This document shows, piece after piece, positions 17,942 through 29,118 of a stretch of DNA of 64,000 nucleotides. Position numbers and translations under genes: made by a program. The stretch covers positions 1 through 64,000 of the forward strand of contig CANQPP010000002.1 of NCBI GenBank assembly GCA_947625765.1. The letters run 5' to 3'. The stretch comes from an uncultured Clostridia bacterium (GTDB lineage: Bacteria; Bacillota; Clostridia; Christensenellales; UBA1750). The notes beneath the pieces are model-generated. The model saw nothing but the letters and a program-made list of their open reading frames with translations, did no database searches and was not told the DNA's origin. The stretch's first letter is position 1, and each line of letters begins with the position of its first letter.

Positions 17942-18789
17942 GCGGAAGCGAACTGCTCCAGAAAATGGAGCTGATCGACCCTGTCTTCGTGGAGGCCGCG
18001 GACGAGGAGCCCGCAGCCAAAAGCCGCCCCTTCCTCCGCTGGGCGGCCGCCTGCCTCTGCCTGCTGCTGGCGCTTGTCCCCCTTCTTTCCCTGCTCGCGC
18101 GCGCGCCGTCCACGCCCGGCGAGGGGGACGCGGCCGGTGACGGCCCGCCCCACATCGTGCTGGACGGCAGGACGTACCTGATCTCGGCACATCTTGCCGT
18201 CTCCGATACGCTGCCGGAGGGCTTTTCCCCCGCCGGGACGATCGACGTGACCGGCGGCTTCAAGGACTGCCCGTACTATGTAAACCCCGAAAAGCCGGAA
18301 TGGGTGTACATCTACCACGAGGTGAGGACGAACGGGGCCGTGGACGAGAACGGGGCGCTCATCTCCGTGCCGCCCCACGAGGCCTACGTCCGCTACGTGG
18401 ACGAGCGGCTGCGGGATAAGGCGCTCGTCTGCTTTGAGGGGAACTGGTACGTCACCATGTGGAACGCGCTCTCCCCGGAGGAGCTGGGCGTAACGCAGGC
18501 GCAGTATGAGGAGATCGAAGCCGAATACGGACGGCGCATCGAAGGCGAGCCTCCCAAGGGGTTCGTGCTTGCGGGTACGGCGGCGTTCTCCGGCACGGAC
18601 ACCGTGCCCACGGGGCCGCTTGCCAGCAACACGGAGGAAGCGGAGGTCTATTTCTCGCCGGACGAGCCCGCCGTGCTCCTGGTCCAGACCCACTGGTTCA
18701 CGGCCATCGCGGAGGAACAGGGCGAAACGCGCCACGACGGCTACAACGTGTACATACGCTACAACTGTCCTTTTAAGCCGGAAAACTGA
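17938..18789 (+). CDS. Putative membrane anti-sigma factor or sigma-associated protein
   Basis: The 283-aa protein has a short cytoplasmic N terminus, one membrane span (about residues 36-57; Leu/Cys-rich) and an extracytoplasmic C-terminal domain without a family I recognise. Its start codon overlaps the sigma gene stop, which is the main reason to propose it binds and restrains that sigma factor. The external part would then sense the inducing signal. Function is inferred from position and topology. Confidence 0.65.
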   Translation: MSGSELLQKMELIDPVFVEAADEEPAAKSRPFLRWAAACLCLLLALVPLLSLLARAPSTPGEGDAAGDGPPHIVLDGRTYLISAHLAVSDTLPEGFSPAGTIDVTGGFKDCPYYVNPEKPEWVYIYHEVRTNGAVDENGALISVPPHEAYVRYVDERLRDKALVCFEGNWYVTMWNALSPEELGVTQAQYEEIEAEYGRRIEGEPPKGFVLAGTAAFSGTDTVPTGPLASNTEEAEVYFSPDEPAVLLVQTHWFTAIAEEQGETRHDGYNVYIRYNCPFKPEN

Positions 18790-18893
18790 ACTTTAAGCAC
18801 ACGCCAAGCGGCCGCCCGAAACCGGGCGGCAGCTTGCATGTTCTTTAAGCTGTGGTCGATGCTGTTCTCCGCCGGGTGGCAGGGGCGCGGCGC

Positions 18894-19871
18894 TTAGAAC
18901 TTCGCCACGGTCTGCTCGCGGTCGGCGATGTAGGCCTTCTCCATCAGGTCGGTCAGGGTGCGGGCCTCGCGCAGGCCGAAGGGGATGTGGGCGCCCTTGG
19001 TGGCGCCGTCAACCCACATGCGGGTGGGATGGGGCAGCGCGGCGGGCAGCCTGGCGGGCTCGTACCAGCCCTGGGCGTTGTTCAGCTTGTCCGAGCGGAC
19101 GCGCACGCGGCCGTCCACGGCGATGGCGGTGCCGTGGGTGCCGTACAGCTCCGTGGACGAGGGGGTGTAGGGCGAGACCAGGGAGGTCTCCACCACCGCG
19201 ATGGCCTTGTTCTCGAACTCCACGGCGCAGACGGAGTTCTCCTCCACGGTCCTGCCGGCGCGGGTGTTGAACATGGACACGATGCGCGTGGGGTTGCCCA
19301 GGAACCAGCTGGACAGGTACATGGGATGGCAGCCCAGGTCCATCATCGCGCCGCCGCCGGCCAGCTCGGGATCGTACCAGTAGTCGGGTAGCCAGTTGGC
19401 CAAGGAGCCGTCGTGGCCGTTGCGGATGCGCAGCGAGGTGATCTCGCCCAGCAGCCCCTCGTCCTGCACCTGCTTAAGGTACAAAAGGGCGGGCTCGGTG
19501 CGGTAGGGCAGGCAGATGCAGAACTTCACGCCCGCCTCCTCGATGGCCGCGGCGATGCGGTCGCAGGCGGCGGTGGTCAGCGCCAGCACCTTCTCGGTGA
19601 AGATGTGCTTGCCCGCCTTGGCCGCCTTGACGATGACCTCCTCGTGCATGGAGGTCGGGGTGCAGACGATCACGCCGTCCACGTCGCCGCGCTTGAGCAG
19701 CTTGTCCAGATCGGGCTCAAAGTCCACGCCCAGCTCCTGGCCCCACTGCGCGCCGCGGGTCTTGTCCTCGTCCCACACGCAAGTGATCTTCGCGTCGTCC
19801 ATCTCCTGGATGCGTCTGGCATAGTCCCTGGCATGCACATGCCATTTGGAAAGCATTGCGACCTGAAACAT
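18894..19871 (-). CDS. Gfo/Idh/MocA family oxidoreductase
   Basis: The 325-aa protein has a Rossmann NAD(P) domain beginning MFQVAMLSKWHVHARDY, so the classical GxGxxG loop is degenerate (AMLSKWH), a variation found in one branch of the family; FTEKVLAL replaces the usual EKP motif. GGAMMDLGCHPMYL provides the catalytic-type His. It is separated from the other two dehydrogenases by 13 kb and has its own transcription unit. Substrate unknown. Confidence 0.87.
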   Translation of the reverse strand: MFQVAMLSKWHVHARDYARRIQEMDDAKITCVWDEDKTRGAQWGQELGVDFEPDLDKLLKRGDVDGVIVCTPTSMHEEVIVKAAKAGKHIFTEKVLALTTAACDRIAAAIEEAGVKFCICLPYRTEPALLYLKQVQDEGLLGEITSLRIRNGHDGSLANWLPDYWYDPELAGGGAMMDLGCHPMYLSSWFLGNPTRIVSMFNTRAGRTVEENSVCAVEFENKAIAVVETSLVSPYTPSSTELYGTHGTAIAVDGRVRVRSDKLNNAQGWYEPARLPAALPHPTRMWVDGATKGAHIPFGLREARTLTDLMEKAYIADREQTVAKF

Positions 19872-20012
19872 GGTATCTTCCTCCTCATAAATCCCCGTCC
19901 ATCGGCAGGGGCTCCGTTTTCCCCCTTAGTATAGCAGTCTTTCCCGCTTTTAGAAAGGGCGGCCGCAAAAAAAGTCTTGTTTCTTCCTCTTTCGCTCGAC
20001 CGCAGGACGCAG

Positions 20013-20048
20013 AAGCGGAGCGGCCGGAAAGCTCCGGCCGCTCCGCTT
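20013..20048. terminator. Perfect 16-bp inverted repeat, probable bidirectional terminator
   Basis: AAGCGGAGCGGCCGGA and its exact reverse complement are separated by AAGC. It lies just past the stop of the GerMN gene. The T-run is short on both strands (TTTTC on plus). Confidence 0.65.
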
Positions 20049-20066
20049 TTCAAATGCCGATCGTTC

Positions 20067-21068
20067 CTACTCCAGGAAGGCGGCGGTCATCAGCGCCTCC
20101 TCCTCGGTGTTGACGATGTCGATGCGGGCGAACGTCTCCTGGTCCAGCGTGAAGGGCTCGCCCTCCACCTGCAGCTGCACCTCCTTGACGTCCGGGAACT
20201 GGGAGCAGGTGAGCACCAGCGCCTTGATGGCCGCCTGGCCGCCGTCGGCGGTATCCAGTATGTCCTTGAACTCCTTGGACATGTTGATGGTCACAACGCC
20301 ATCCTTCTGCCGGACCGAGATGAGCCCCGTTCCCTTCGGGATGCAGCCCAAAAGGCCGGATTCATTGGGGCCTTTGAGCAGCTCCAGAACGGCGGTGTCC
20401 ACGTCCGCGTTGGAGAAGACGGTGCGGGTCACGGGCACCATGCAGCCGCTGGCCTCGCTCTCAAAGAACACCTGCACCTGCCGGGCGCTGTCGTCCAGCT
20501 CCATGTCCACGCTCTCCAGGTTCACGCCGCCGCGCAGTATGGGCTGGGAGATGTCCGTCCCGTGGGTGAGGGACTCCTTCTCCTCCCCCTCCACCAGCAG
20601 CTGCACCTGGTCGATGGAGTCGAACTCGGTCAGCGCGTTCACGATGGAGGAGACCATGTTCACCTCCTCCTCCGCGTCGGCGCACTCCATCGCCTCCTGC
20701 GACAGGGACACCTTCGCCGTGGTGCCCACGATGTCCATGTCCACCTCCAGCCCCTCGGGCAGTGTGGTCAGGAGGCCCAAACGGGCGGCGGTCAGGTCGT
20801 TCTCCTCGTTGGAGACCATCTGCTTGAGCGTGGCCTTGGCGATGCCCTCCTCCCAGGGAATGTCCATGGAGACGGGCACCAGGTACCCGGCCATGTCCTT
20901 ATAGTACACCACCACCTCGCGCAGGCTGTTTTCCTCGATGGCCGCCTCCAGCTCGGCGGCGGTCGGGATCTGTTCCGCGGGTTCCTCCAGCTCCGTGGGC
21001 GAGGCCTTCCGGCAGCCCGACAGGAGCAGCAGCGCCCCCAGCAGCAGGGGAAGTATGCGTTTTTTCAT
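20067..21068 (-). CDS. GerMN-domain lipoprotein (GerM-like)
   Basis: The 333-aa protein has a lipoprotein signal ending LLSGC (cleavage before Cys19) and two GerMN domains (about 45-170 and 195-325), each with a VYYKD-like or VFFES-like strand and an ExVxLLVEG/ExQLQVEG hairpin. GerM in Bacillus is a sporulation lipoprotein that supports the SpoIIIAH-SpoIIQ channel and germination. Tandem GerMN domains are usual for GerM. The neighbours are not sporulation genes, so the role is from homology only. Confidence 0.87.
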   Translation of the reverse strand: MKKRILPLLLGALLLLSGCRKASPTELEEPAEQIPTAAELEAAIEENSLREVVVYYKDMAGYLVPVSMDIPWEEGIAKATLKQMVSNEENDLTAARLGLLTTLPEGLEVDMDIVGTTAKVSLSQEAMECADAEEEVNMVSSIVNALTEFDSIDQVQLLVEGEEKESLTHGTDISQPILRGGVNLESVDMELDDSARQVQVFFESEASGCMVPVTRTVFSNADVDTAVLELLKGPNESGLLGCIPKGTGLISVRQKDGVVTINMSKEFKDILDTADGGQAAIKALVLTCSQFPDVKEVQLQVEGEPFTLDQETFARIDIVNTEEEALMTAAFLE

Positions 21069-21161
21069 GGGTCGCGCGCCTCCTTAACGTGTGCGTTTTC
21101 CCTATACGTCTATGAGGGCGCTCTGGCTTTCATGCGTAAAGGATCCCACATACGGGCACAT

Positions 21162-21197
21162 AAAAAACGGCTCCCTTTTTGCAAGGAGAGCCGTTTA
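21162..21197 (-). terminator. Intrinsic terminator of the secA-tsaD unit
   Basis: On the minus strand AAACGGCTC and GAGCCGTTT form a stem followed by a T-run, just after tsaD. Confidence 0.8.
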
Positions 21198-21212
21198 ACT
21201 GTCTGTTCTGTT

Positions 21213-22223
21213 TCAGCCGGGCAGGGGCATGGAAGGCACGGCGTTTAAGTCCAGCCCCGCCCTTTCCCCGCGCAGGAAGCGGTAGGAGGCGGCAAAGCCG
21301 ATCATGGCGGCGTTGTCCGTGCAGAGTATGGGCGGCGGCGCGAAGAAGCGGGCATTAAGCCGCGCGCACAGCTCCTGCGCCCGCCTGCGCAGCAGGCTGT
21401 TGCAGGCAACGCCCCCGGCCAGGCAGAAGCTGGAGCAGCCCGTCTCCCGCAGGGCCAGCTCCGCCTTTTCCAGCAGCTGGTCCACCACGGCGCGGCGGAA
21501 GGACGCGGCGATGTCCTCCTTCTTAAGGATATGCCCCGCCTTTTCCTCCCGGGCCACGGATTGCAGGAGCGCCGTCTTTAGCCCCGAGAAGGAGTAGTTG
21601 AGCCCCTCGGTCCTGGCCTTGGGCAGGGGCAGGGCGTGAGGGTCGCCCTGTTCGGCCAGCCGGTCGATGGACGGCCCGCCCGGATAGGGCAGGGACAGCA
21701 CGCGGGCCGCCTTGTCAAAGGCCTCGCCCGCCGCGTCGTCCCGGGTCTTGCCCAGCACGCGGTGTTTTCCGTAATCCTCCACCAAGACCAGATGGCTGTG
21801 CCCACCGGAGACCACCAGCGCCAGCAGCGGCGGCTGAAGGTCCGGCGCGCTTAAGAAGTTGGCGCAGATGTGCCCCTCGATGTGGTGCACGGCCACCAGG
21901 GGCTTGTTCGCCTCATAGGCCAGCGCCTTGGCGTAGGAAACGCCGCAGAGCAGCGCGCCCACCAGCCCGGGGCCGTAGGTGACGCCGATGCAGTCGATGT
22001 CCCGGATGGAAAGCCCCGCCTCGTCCAGCGCCCTGCGCACCACGGGCACCATGGCCTCCACGTGGGCGCGGGAGGCGATCTCCGGCACCACGCCGCCGTA
22101 GAGGGCGTGGGTCTCCACCTGGGAGGCGATCACGTTGGAGAGGATCTGCCGCCCGCGGACCACCGCGGCGGCCGTCTCGTCGCAGGAACTCTCGATGGCC
22201 AGCACCCTCGGCCAGTCGCTCAT
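21213..22223 (-). CDS. tsaD: tRNA N6-threonylcarbamoyladenosine transferase TsaD
   Basis: The 336-aa protein shows the Kae1/TsaD signatures: AIESSCDETAAAVV at the N terminus, the metal-binding HHIEGH, the VVSGGHSHLV loop, and GGVACNSLLR with TDNAAMIG near the C terminus. It transfers the threonylcarbamoyl group to A37 of ANN-decoding tRNAs with TsaB and TsaE, which are not in this window. Its start overlaps the upstream membrane-protein stop by four bases. Confidence 0.97.
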   Translation of the reverse strand: MSDWPRVLAIESSCDETAAAVVRGRQILSNVIASQVETHALYGGVVPEIASRAHVEAMVPVVRRALDEAGLSIRDIDCIGVTYGPGLVGALLCGVSYAKALAYEANKPLVAVHHIEGHICANFLSAPDLQPPLLALVVSGGHSHLVLVEDYGKHRVLGKTRDDAAGEAFDKAARVLSLPYPGGPSIDRLAEQGDPHALPLPKARTEGLNYSFSGLKTALLQSVAREEKAGHILKKEDIAASFRRAVVDQLLEKAELALRETGCSSFCLAGGVACNSLLRRRAQELCARLNARFFAPPPILCTDNAAMIGFAASYRFLRGERAGLDLNAVPSMPLPG

Positions 22224-24166
22224 GCGTCCACGTCCTTTCCGGACGGGCCGCTGCCGGGGAAGTCGCGGAGCATCTCGTTCATGCGGCGCAGCAGCTCCTC
22301 CACGCTGGGCGCGGCCCCGGCGGCGGGATGGCCCTCCTGGGGACGGGGCGCGGCGGGCCGCTCGGCCCGATGGGTCTCGGCCCTGTGGGCTTCCCCTGCG
22401 GGCTGCGCGGGACGGGACGCGGGCGCGGGGGCCTCCAGCGCGGCGAAGCCCTCCGGCTCGTCCAGCGCGCGGACGGGCTCCTCCCCGCCGACGTTCAGGT
22501 GCAGCTGCTTGTCCTTGGAGCCTTCCAGCGCCTGCACCAGCATGTTCAGCTCGCCCCGGCTCGCGGCCACGCGGATGTCCAGGGGCTTGTTGGGGTCGGG
22601 CACCAGCTCAAGGCCCGCCTCCGTTTCGAGTATGCGCAGGTCCAGCTTCATCTCCAGCCGGAAGTTGGTGGACTGCAGCAGCTCGCGGCTGCGCTCCTCC
22701 GAAAGCTCCGCGCGGGGCGCGGCCGCCGCCAGCGGCGCGGGGGCTTCTGCGGCTTCCTCCGCGGGGGCTGCGGGCTCCGGCTCCTGCACGGGTTCCGGCC
22801 CGGGCTCCTCGACGGCTTCAGGCTCCTTTATCACTTCCGGCTCCTGGATGGCCTCCGGCTCTTGGGCAGGCTCCGGCTCCTGAACGGCTTCCGGCGCGGG
22901 TCCGGGTCCCGGCATGGCTTCCGGCTCGGTTTCGGGTTTCATAGGTCCCTCCATAGGTTCGGGTTCCGATATGGCAGGTTCGGGGACGACCGCCGCCGCC
23001 ACGGACGCAGCCGCAAACGCAGCCGTCTCCACGGGCGCGGGCGCGGCGAACGCGGGTCCCGGCATGACGACCGTTTCCGGCGCGGGCGAAGGCGCTTCCA
23101 CATGTTCCTCCGCTGTAAATAAAGGCGCTTCCGGCGGCTCCTCCGCGGGCGCATCCTGCGTAAATAAAGGCGCTTCCTGCGCAAACGCGGGCGCGGGCGC
23201 TTCCATGGGCGCGGGCTCCTCCCTCGAGACGGGCCGCCGCTCGGTCACGGGCTCCGGCGGCGTCCAGGGCAGCTCCGGCTCCTCGGAGGGCTCGGGGCCG
23301 TCCGCCAGCTCGGCGGGCGCGGCGGGCTCCGCCTCCGGCTCCTCGTCCAGCCCCAGCCGCTGGAAGATCTCCTCGGCCTGCGGGGCGTCCTCCCCGCCGT
23401 CGCCGGCGATCTGAAAGTAGCTCTCCCCGTCACGGCCCTTGTGGGCCAGTATGGCCTGTCCGCCGCCCGGCTGCCCGTTCTTTAAGCACAGGGCGCAGAC
23501 AAAGGCGGCCACGCAGGTTACGAGCAGCGTGCCCCCGAAAAAGAGCCCCAGCACCACCGCGCAGTCGGTGAAGAAGGCCTCGGGCACCATCTGGATCATC
23601 ACCGAATCCGAGGGCAGCATCCACAGGTCGTTGCGGAAGAACAGCCTGTGGAACACGTAGAAGCTGTGCGTAAAGTCCAGCATGCAGCAGGCGGCCACCG
23701 CGCCAACAGCTACAAGCACCGTGCCCGCGCCGATCAGGTACCCCACGCACAGGGCCCTTCCGCTGCGCTCCAGGGACGCCAGCACGATGGCCAGCGCCAG
23801 CGCCGCAAGGCCCGCCGCCAGGGAGCAGTACAGCGCCAGGCGGCCCAGGCTGATCAGGGCCAGCACGTCCACCATGTGGTCCTTCTCCCTCTCGGTGAAC
23901 ACCTCTTGCCACTCGCCGTGGATGTTTGCCTGCATGTCCAGATTCTCCCGGCCGCCGTTCAGGTAGTCCAGCAGGCCGCGGGTGATGGAGAGCAGGTCCT
24001 CATATTCCACGCCTATGTCCGACGCCGCGTCGTACTTGGCGTACTCCCTTTCGTAAAAGGAGTAGTCGTGCGTCAAATAAAACACGCCGCCCAGCAGGCT
24101 CGCAAACAGGATGAACCAGGCCGAAACGCCGGCCAGCACGGCGGGCGCGATCCTCTTTCCGCGCAT
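22220..24166 (-). CDS. DUF1461/TIGR01906-like integral membrane protein with a long Pro/Glu/Ala-rich extension
   Basis: The first 230 residues carry four or five membrane spans and resemble the TIGR01906 (DUF1461) family: extracellular YDxYEREY-like segment, FTEREKDHMVDV and a conserved VFHRLFFRNDLWMLP loop. From about residue 255 to 480 the chain is low-complexity Pro/Glu/Ala, with many EPEP-type repeats, and the last 150 residues regain apparent order (RLEMKLDLRILETEAGLEL). The usual family length is near 230 aa, so about 400 residues are added. It is coupled to tsaD. Function unknown. Confidence 0.75.
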   Translation of the reverse strand: MRGKRIAPAVLAGVSAWFILFASLLGGVFYLTHDYSFYEREYAKYDAASDIGVEYEDLLSITRGLLDYLNGGRENLDMQANIHGEWQEVFTEREKDHMVDVLALISLGRLALYCSLAAGLAALALAIVLASLERSGRALCVGYLIGAGTVLVAVGAVAACCMLDFTHSFYVFHRLFFRNDLWMLPSDSVMIQMVPEAFFTDCAVVLGLFFGGTLLVTCVAAFVCALCLKNGQPGGGQAILAHKGRDGESYFQIAGDGGEDAPQAEEIFQRLGLDEEPEAEPAAPAELADGPEPSEEPELPWTPPEPVTERRPVSREEPAPMEAPAPAFAQEAPLFTQDAPAEEPPEAPLFTAEEHVEAPSPAPETVVMPGPAFAAPAPVETAAFAAASVAAAVVPEPAISEPEPMEGPMKPETEPEAMPGPGPAPEAVQEPEPAQEPEAIQEPEVIKEPEAVEEPGPEPVQEPEPAAPAEEAAEAPAPLAAAAPRAELSEERSRELLQSTNFRLEMKLDLRILETEAGLELVPDPNKPLDIRVAASRGELNMLVQALEGSKDKQLHLNVGGEEPVRALDEPEGFAALEAPAPASRPAQPAGEAHRAETHRAERPAAPRPQEGHPAAGAAPSVEELLRRMNEMLRDFPGSGPSGKDVDA

Positions 24167-24236
24167 AAGGGGTCCCCTCTTTTCAACAGGTCAAAATGCG
24201 TATGTGCAGGCCGCGAAGCGGCCAAAGCCTTCGGTC

Positions 24237-25337
24237 TTAGAGCATTTGCAGGTAGGCGGTGATGAAGCCGTCCAGATCGCCGTTCATCACGCCCGTGGTG
24301 GAGCCCACCTCATAGCCGGTGCGGTGGTCCTTGACCATGGAATAGGGATGGAACACGTAGGAGCGGATCTGGCTGCCCCACTCGATCTTCTTGAGCTCGC
24401 CCTTGATGTCGCTCATCTTCTCCATCGCCTCGCGCTCCTTGAGCTCCGCCAGCTTCGAGCGCAGCATGCGCATGGCCGTCTCCTTGTTCTGCACCTGGCT
24501 GCGCTCGTTCTGGCACTGCACCACGATGCCCGTGGGCAGGTGCGTGATGCGCACGGCGGAGTCGGTGCGGTTGACGTGCTGACCGCCCGCGCCGCTGGCG
24601 CGGTAGGTGTCGATGCGCAGGTCCTCGGAGTTGATGACGATCTCGCTGTCGTCGTTGAGGTTGGGCATCACGTCCAGGGACGCAAAGGAGGTGTGCCGCC
24701 GGGCCGCCGCGTCGAAGGGCGAAATGCGCACCAGGCGGTGCACGCCGCGCTCGGCCTTCAAATAGCCGTAGGCGTTCTCCCCCTTGACCTCGAAGGTGAC
24801 GGACTTGATGCCCGCCTCGTCGCCCTCCAGGAAGTCCAGCTCCCGCACCTGGAAGCCCTTCCGCTCGCAGTACATGCGGTACATCCTATACAGCATCTGC
24901 GTCCAGTCCTGGGCCTCGGTGCCGCCCGCGCCCGCGTGCAGGGAGAGTATGCAGTCGTTGGCGTCGTACTCGCCCTTGAGCAGCGTGGACAGGTGGAGCT
25001 CGTCGATCCTTGCCTCCAGCTGGTCCAGCTCCTGCTCGATGTCGGGCAGGAAGCTCTCATCGTTCTCCTCGTCGCACATGTCCATGAGGTCGCGGGCTTC
25101 CTTGATGCGGTCGAACAGCGCCTGCACGCCCTCGGTGCGGTCGGTGACGGTCTTGAGCCGCTGGTTGACCTTCTGGGCGTGGTTCAGGTCGTTCCAGAAG
25201 TCCGGGGCCTCCATTTCCCTGTGCAGCTGGTCCAGCTCGTCGTGCAGCTGGTCCATATTGAAGGCGGCGGAGACGTCCTTGAGCTTGCTCTCCAGCTCCT
25301 GGGCCCTCTGCCTGTACTTTTCCAGTTCAACGATCAT
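24237..25337 (-). CDS. prfB: Peptide chain release factor 2
   Basis: The 366-aa protein contains the GGQ motif ([13 protein letters not shown]), the RF2-type SPF stop-codon motif (VRISPFD) and the full N-terminal coiled-coil domain. It releases peptides at UGA and UAA. It reads as one uninterrupted frame from an ATG behind GGAGGAATATCA, so the programmed +1 frameshift common in prfB is absent. The start overlaps the HAD gene stop by four bases. Confidence 0.97.
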   Translation of the reverse strand: MIVELEKYRQRAQELESKLKDVSAAFNMDQLHDELDQLHREMEAPDFWNDLNHAQKVNQRLKTVTDRTEGVQALFDRIKEARDLMDMCDEENDESFLPDIEQELDQLEARIDELHLSTLLKGEYDANDCILSLHAGAGGTEAQDWTQMLYRMYRMYCERKGFQVRELDFLEGDEAGIKSVTFEVKGENAYGYLKAERGVHRLVRISPFDAAARRHTSFASLDVMPNLNDDSEIVINSEDLRIDTYRASGAGGQHVNRTDSAVRITHLPTGIVVQCQNERSQVQNKETAMRMLRSKLAELKEREAMEKMSDIKGELKKIEWGSQIRSYVFHPYSMVKDHRTGYEVGSTTGVMNGDLDGFITAYLQML

Positions 25338-25987
25338 TGATATTCCTCCAGCAGGCCCTCCAGCTCGAAGAAGGAGCGAAGGAACCTGGTTTTTGCTTCG
25401 ATCTCAGGGGGGATGGGCAGAACGCCCTCCACGCGCAGAACCGCCCGCGCGCCGCTGTTAAGGCCCGCAAGCAGGCCGTTTCTGGAATCCTCCACCACGG
25501 CGCAGTCCTGAATGGGCACGCCCGTGCGCTCCGCCCCGCAGAGGAAGATGTCCGGCGCGGGCTTGGAGTTGGAGATGTCGCTGCCGCAGACCACCGCGTC
25601 CACCAGGCTGTCCAGCCCGGCCAGGCGCAGCCACTTGACGGCCTCGGGCCGGTTGGTGGAGGTGCAGATGCACTGGCGCACGCCCTTTTTCTGCAGGGCC
25701 GCCAGCGCTTCCTTCACACCCGGCAGCACGGGCACGCCGTTTTTCTGCATGTGCTCCCAGGTGAGCTGGTTCTCAAGCTCCATCATCATCTCGCCGTCCA
25801 GCCCGTACATCTGCATGCAGACGCGCTTGACGTTGCCCGCGTTGGTGCCCATCACGCTCTCGTAAAACTCGCGGGAGACCTCGATGCCGTGCATGGCGAA
25901 GCCCTTCTTCCAGGAGAGGGCGTGCAGGCGCTCGGTATCCAGCAGCGTGCCGTCCATGTCGTACAAAACGGCGCGTATCTTGGTCAT
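25334..25987 (-). CDS. HAD-superfamily phosphatase, beta-phosphoglucomutase-like
   Basis: The 217-aa protein has HAD motif I DMDGTLLDTE, a helical cap, motif II CTST, motif III lysine in SKPAPD and motif IV VVEDSRNG. It is a cytoplasmic phosphatase or mutase of small phosphorylated compounds; substrate unknown. It lies 17 bases after secA and overlaps prfB by four bases, so it is part of the same operon. Confidence 0.9.
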   Translation of the reverse strand: MTKIRAVLYDMDGTLLDTERLHALSWKKGFAMHGIEVSREFYESVMGTNAGNVKRVCMQMYGLDGEMMMELENQLTWEHMQKNGVPVLPGVKEALAALQKKGVRQCICTSTNRPEAVKWLRLAGLDSLVDAVVCGSDISNSKPAPDIFLCGAERTGVPIQDCAVVEDSRNGLLAGLNSGARAVLRVEGVLPIPPEIEAKTRFLRSFFELEGLLEEYQ

Positions 25988-26004
25988 ACTGTTGAAGGCA
26001 CCCC

Positions 26005-28758
<2,754 letters not shown>

Positions 28759-28839
28759 CTGTGGTTTAGTCCTCCAAAATCGTATCGTATGCGGAAATGG
28801 GTCTCCCCCGTCCGCCGGTCCTCAAAAATTGCCGATTTT

Positions 28840-28868
28840 ATTATACCAGCTTTGTTCCATTCGTTCAA
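28840..28868 (-). promoter_or_regulatory. Sigma-A promoter of the secA operon
   Basis: On the minus strand TTGAAC, 17 bases, TATAAT lies about 80 bases upstream of the secA start. Confidence 0.85.
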
Positions 28869-29044
28869 GGGAAACGCGCAACCCGCCCGCTTTGTTCCGG
28901 CCCTTTTTGCTTGGAAAGGCGCTGCGTCCTTCGACGCTTCTCTTCCTCCATGAAGGAAAACGCCAAAGGGAAGCGCCTTTTCATATAAAGAAAACATCTT
29001 GCAAAGCGGAAAACCATGCGCACTTCCCCGCAAAAAAGCCCATC

Positions 29045-29073
29045 TTGCGGCCGCTTCCAAAAAGCGGTATGAT
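29045..29073 (+). promoter_or_regulatory. Sigma-A promoter of the membrane-protein gene
   Basis: TTGCGG, 17 bases, TATGAT predicts transcription from about 29080, which leaves a short leader before the GTG at 29119. Confidence 0.7.
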
Positions 29074-29118
29074 AGACCCATCCCAATGACGCGCCGCGTC
29101 AAGGAGGTCCTTTCCCAA

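Noticed and set aside
20013-20048. Candidate plus-strand terminator
   Set aside because: No plus-strand gene lies upstream; it was recorded instead as a bidirectional palindrome after the GerMN gene.
29086-29118. ATG start for the GT-C-like membrane protein
   Set aside because: No ribosome-binding site and almost no leader from the predicted promoter; GTG at 29119 has AAGGAGGT.
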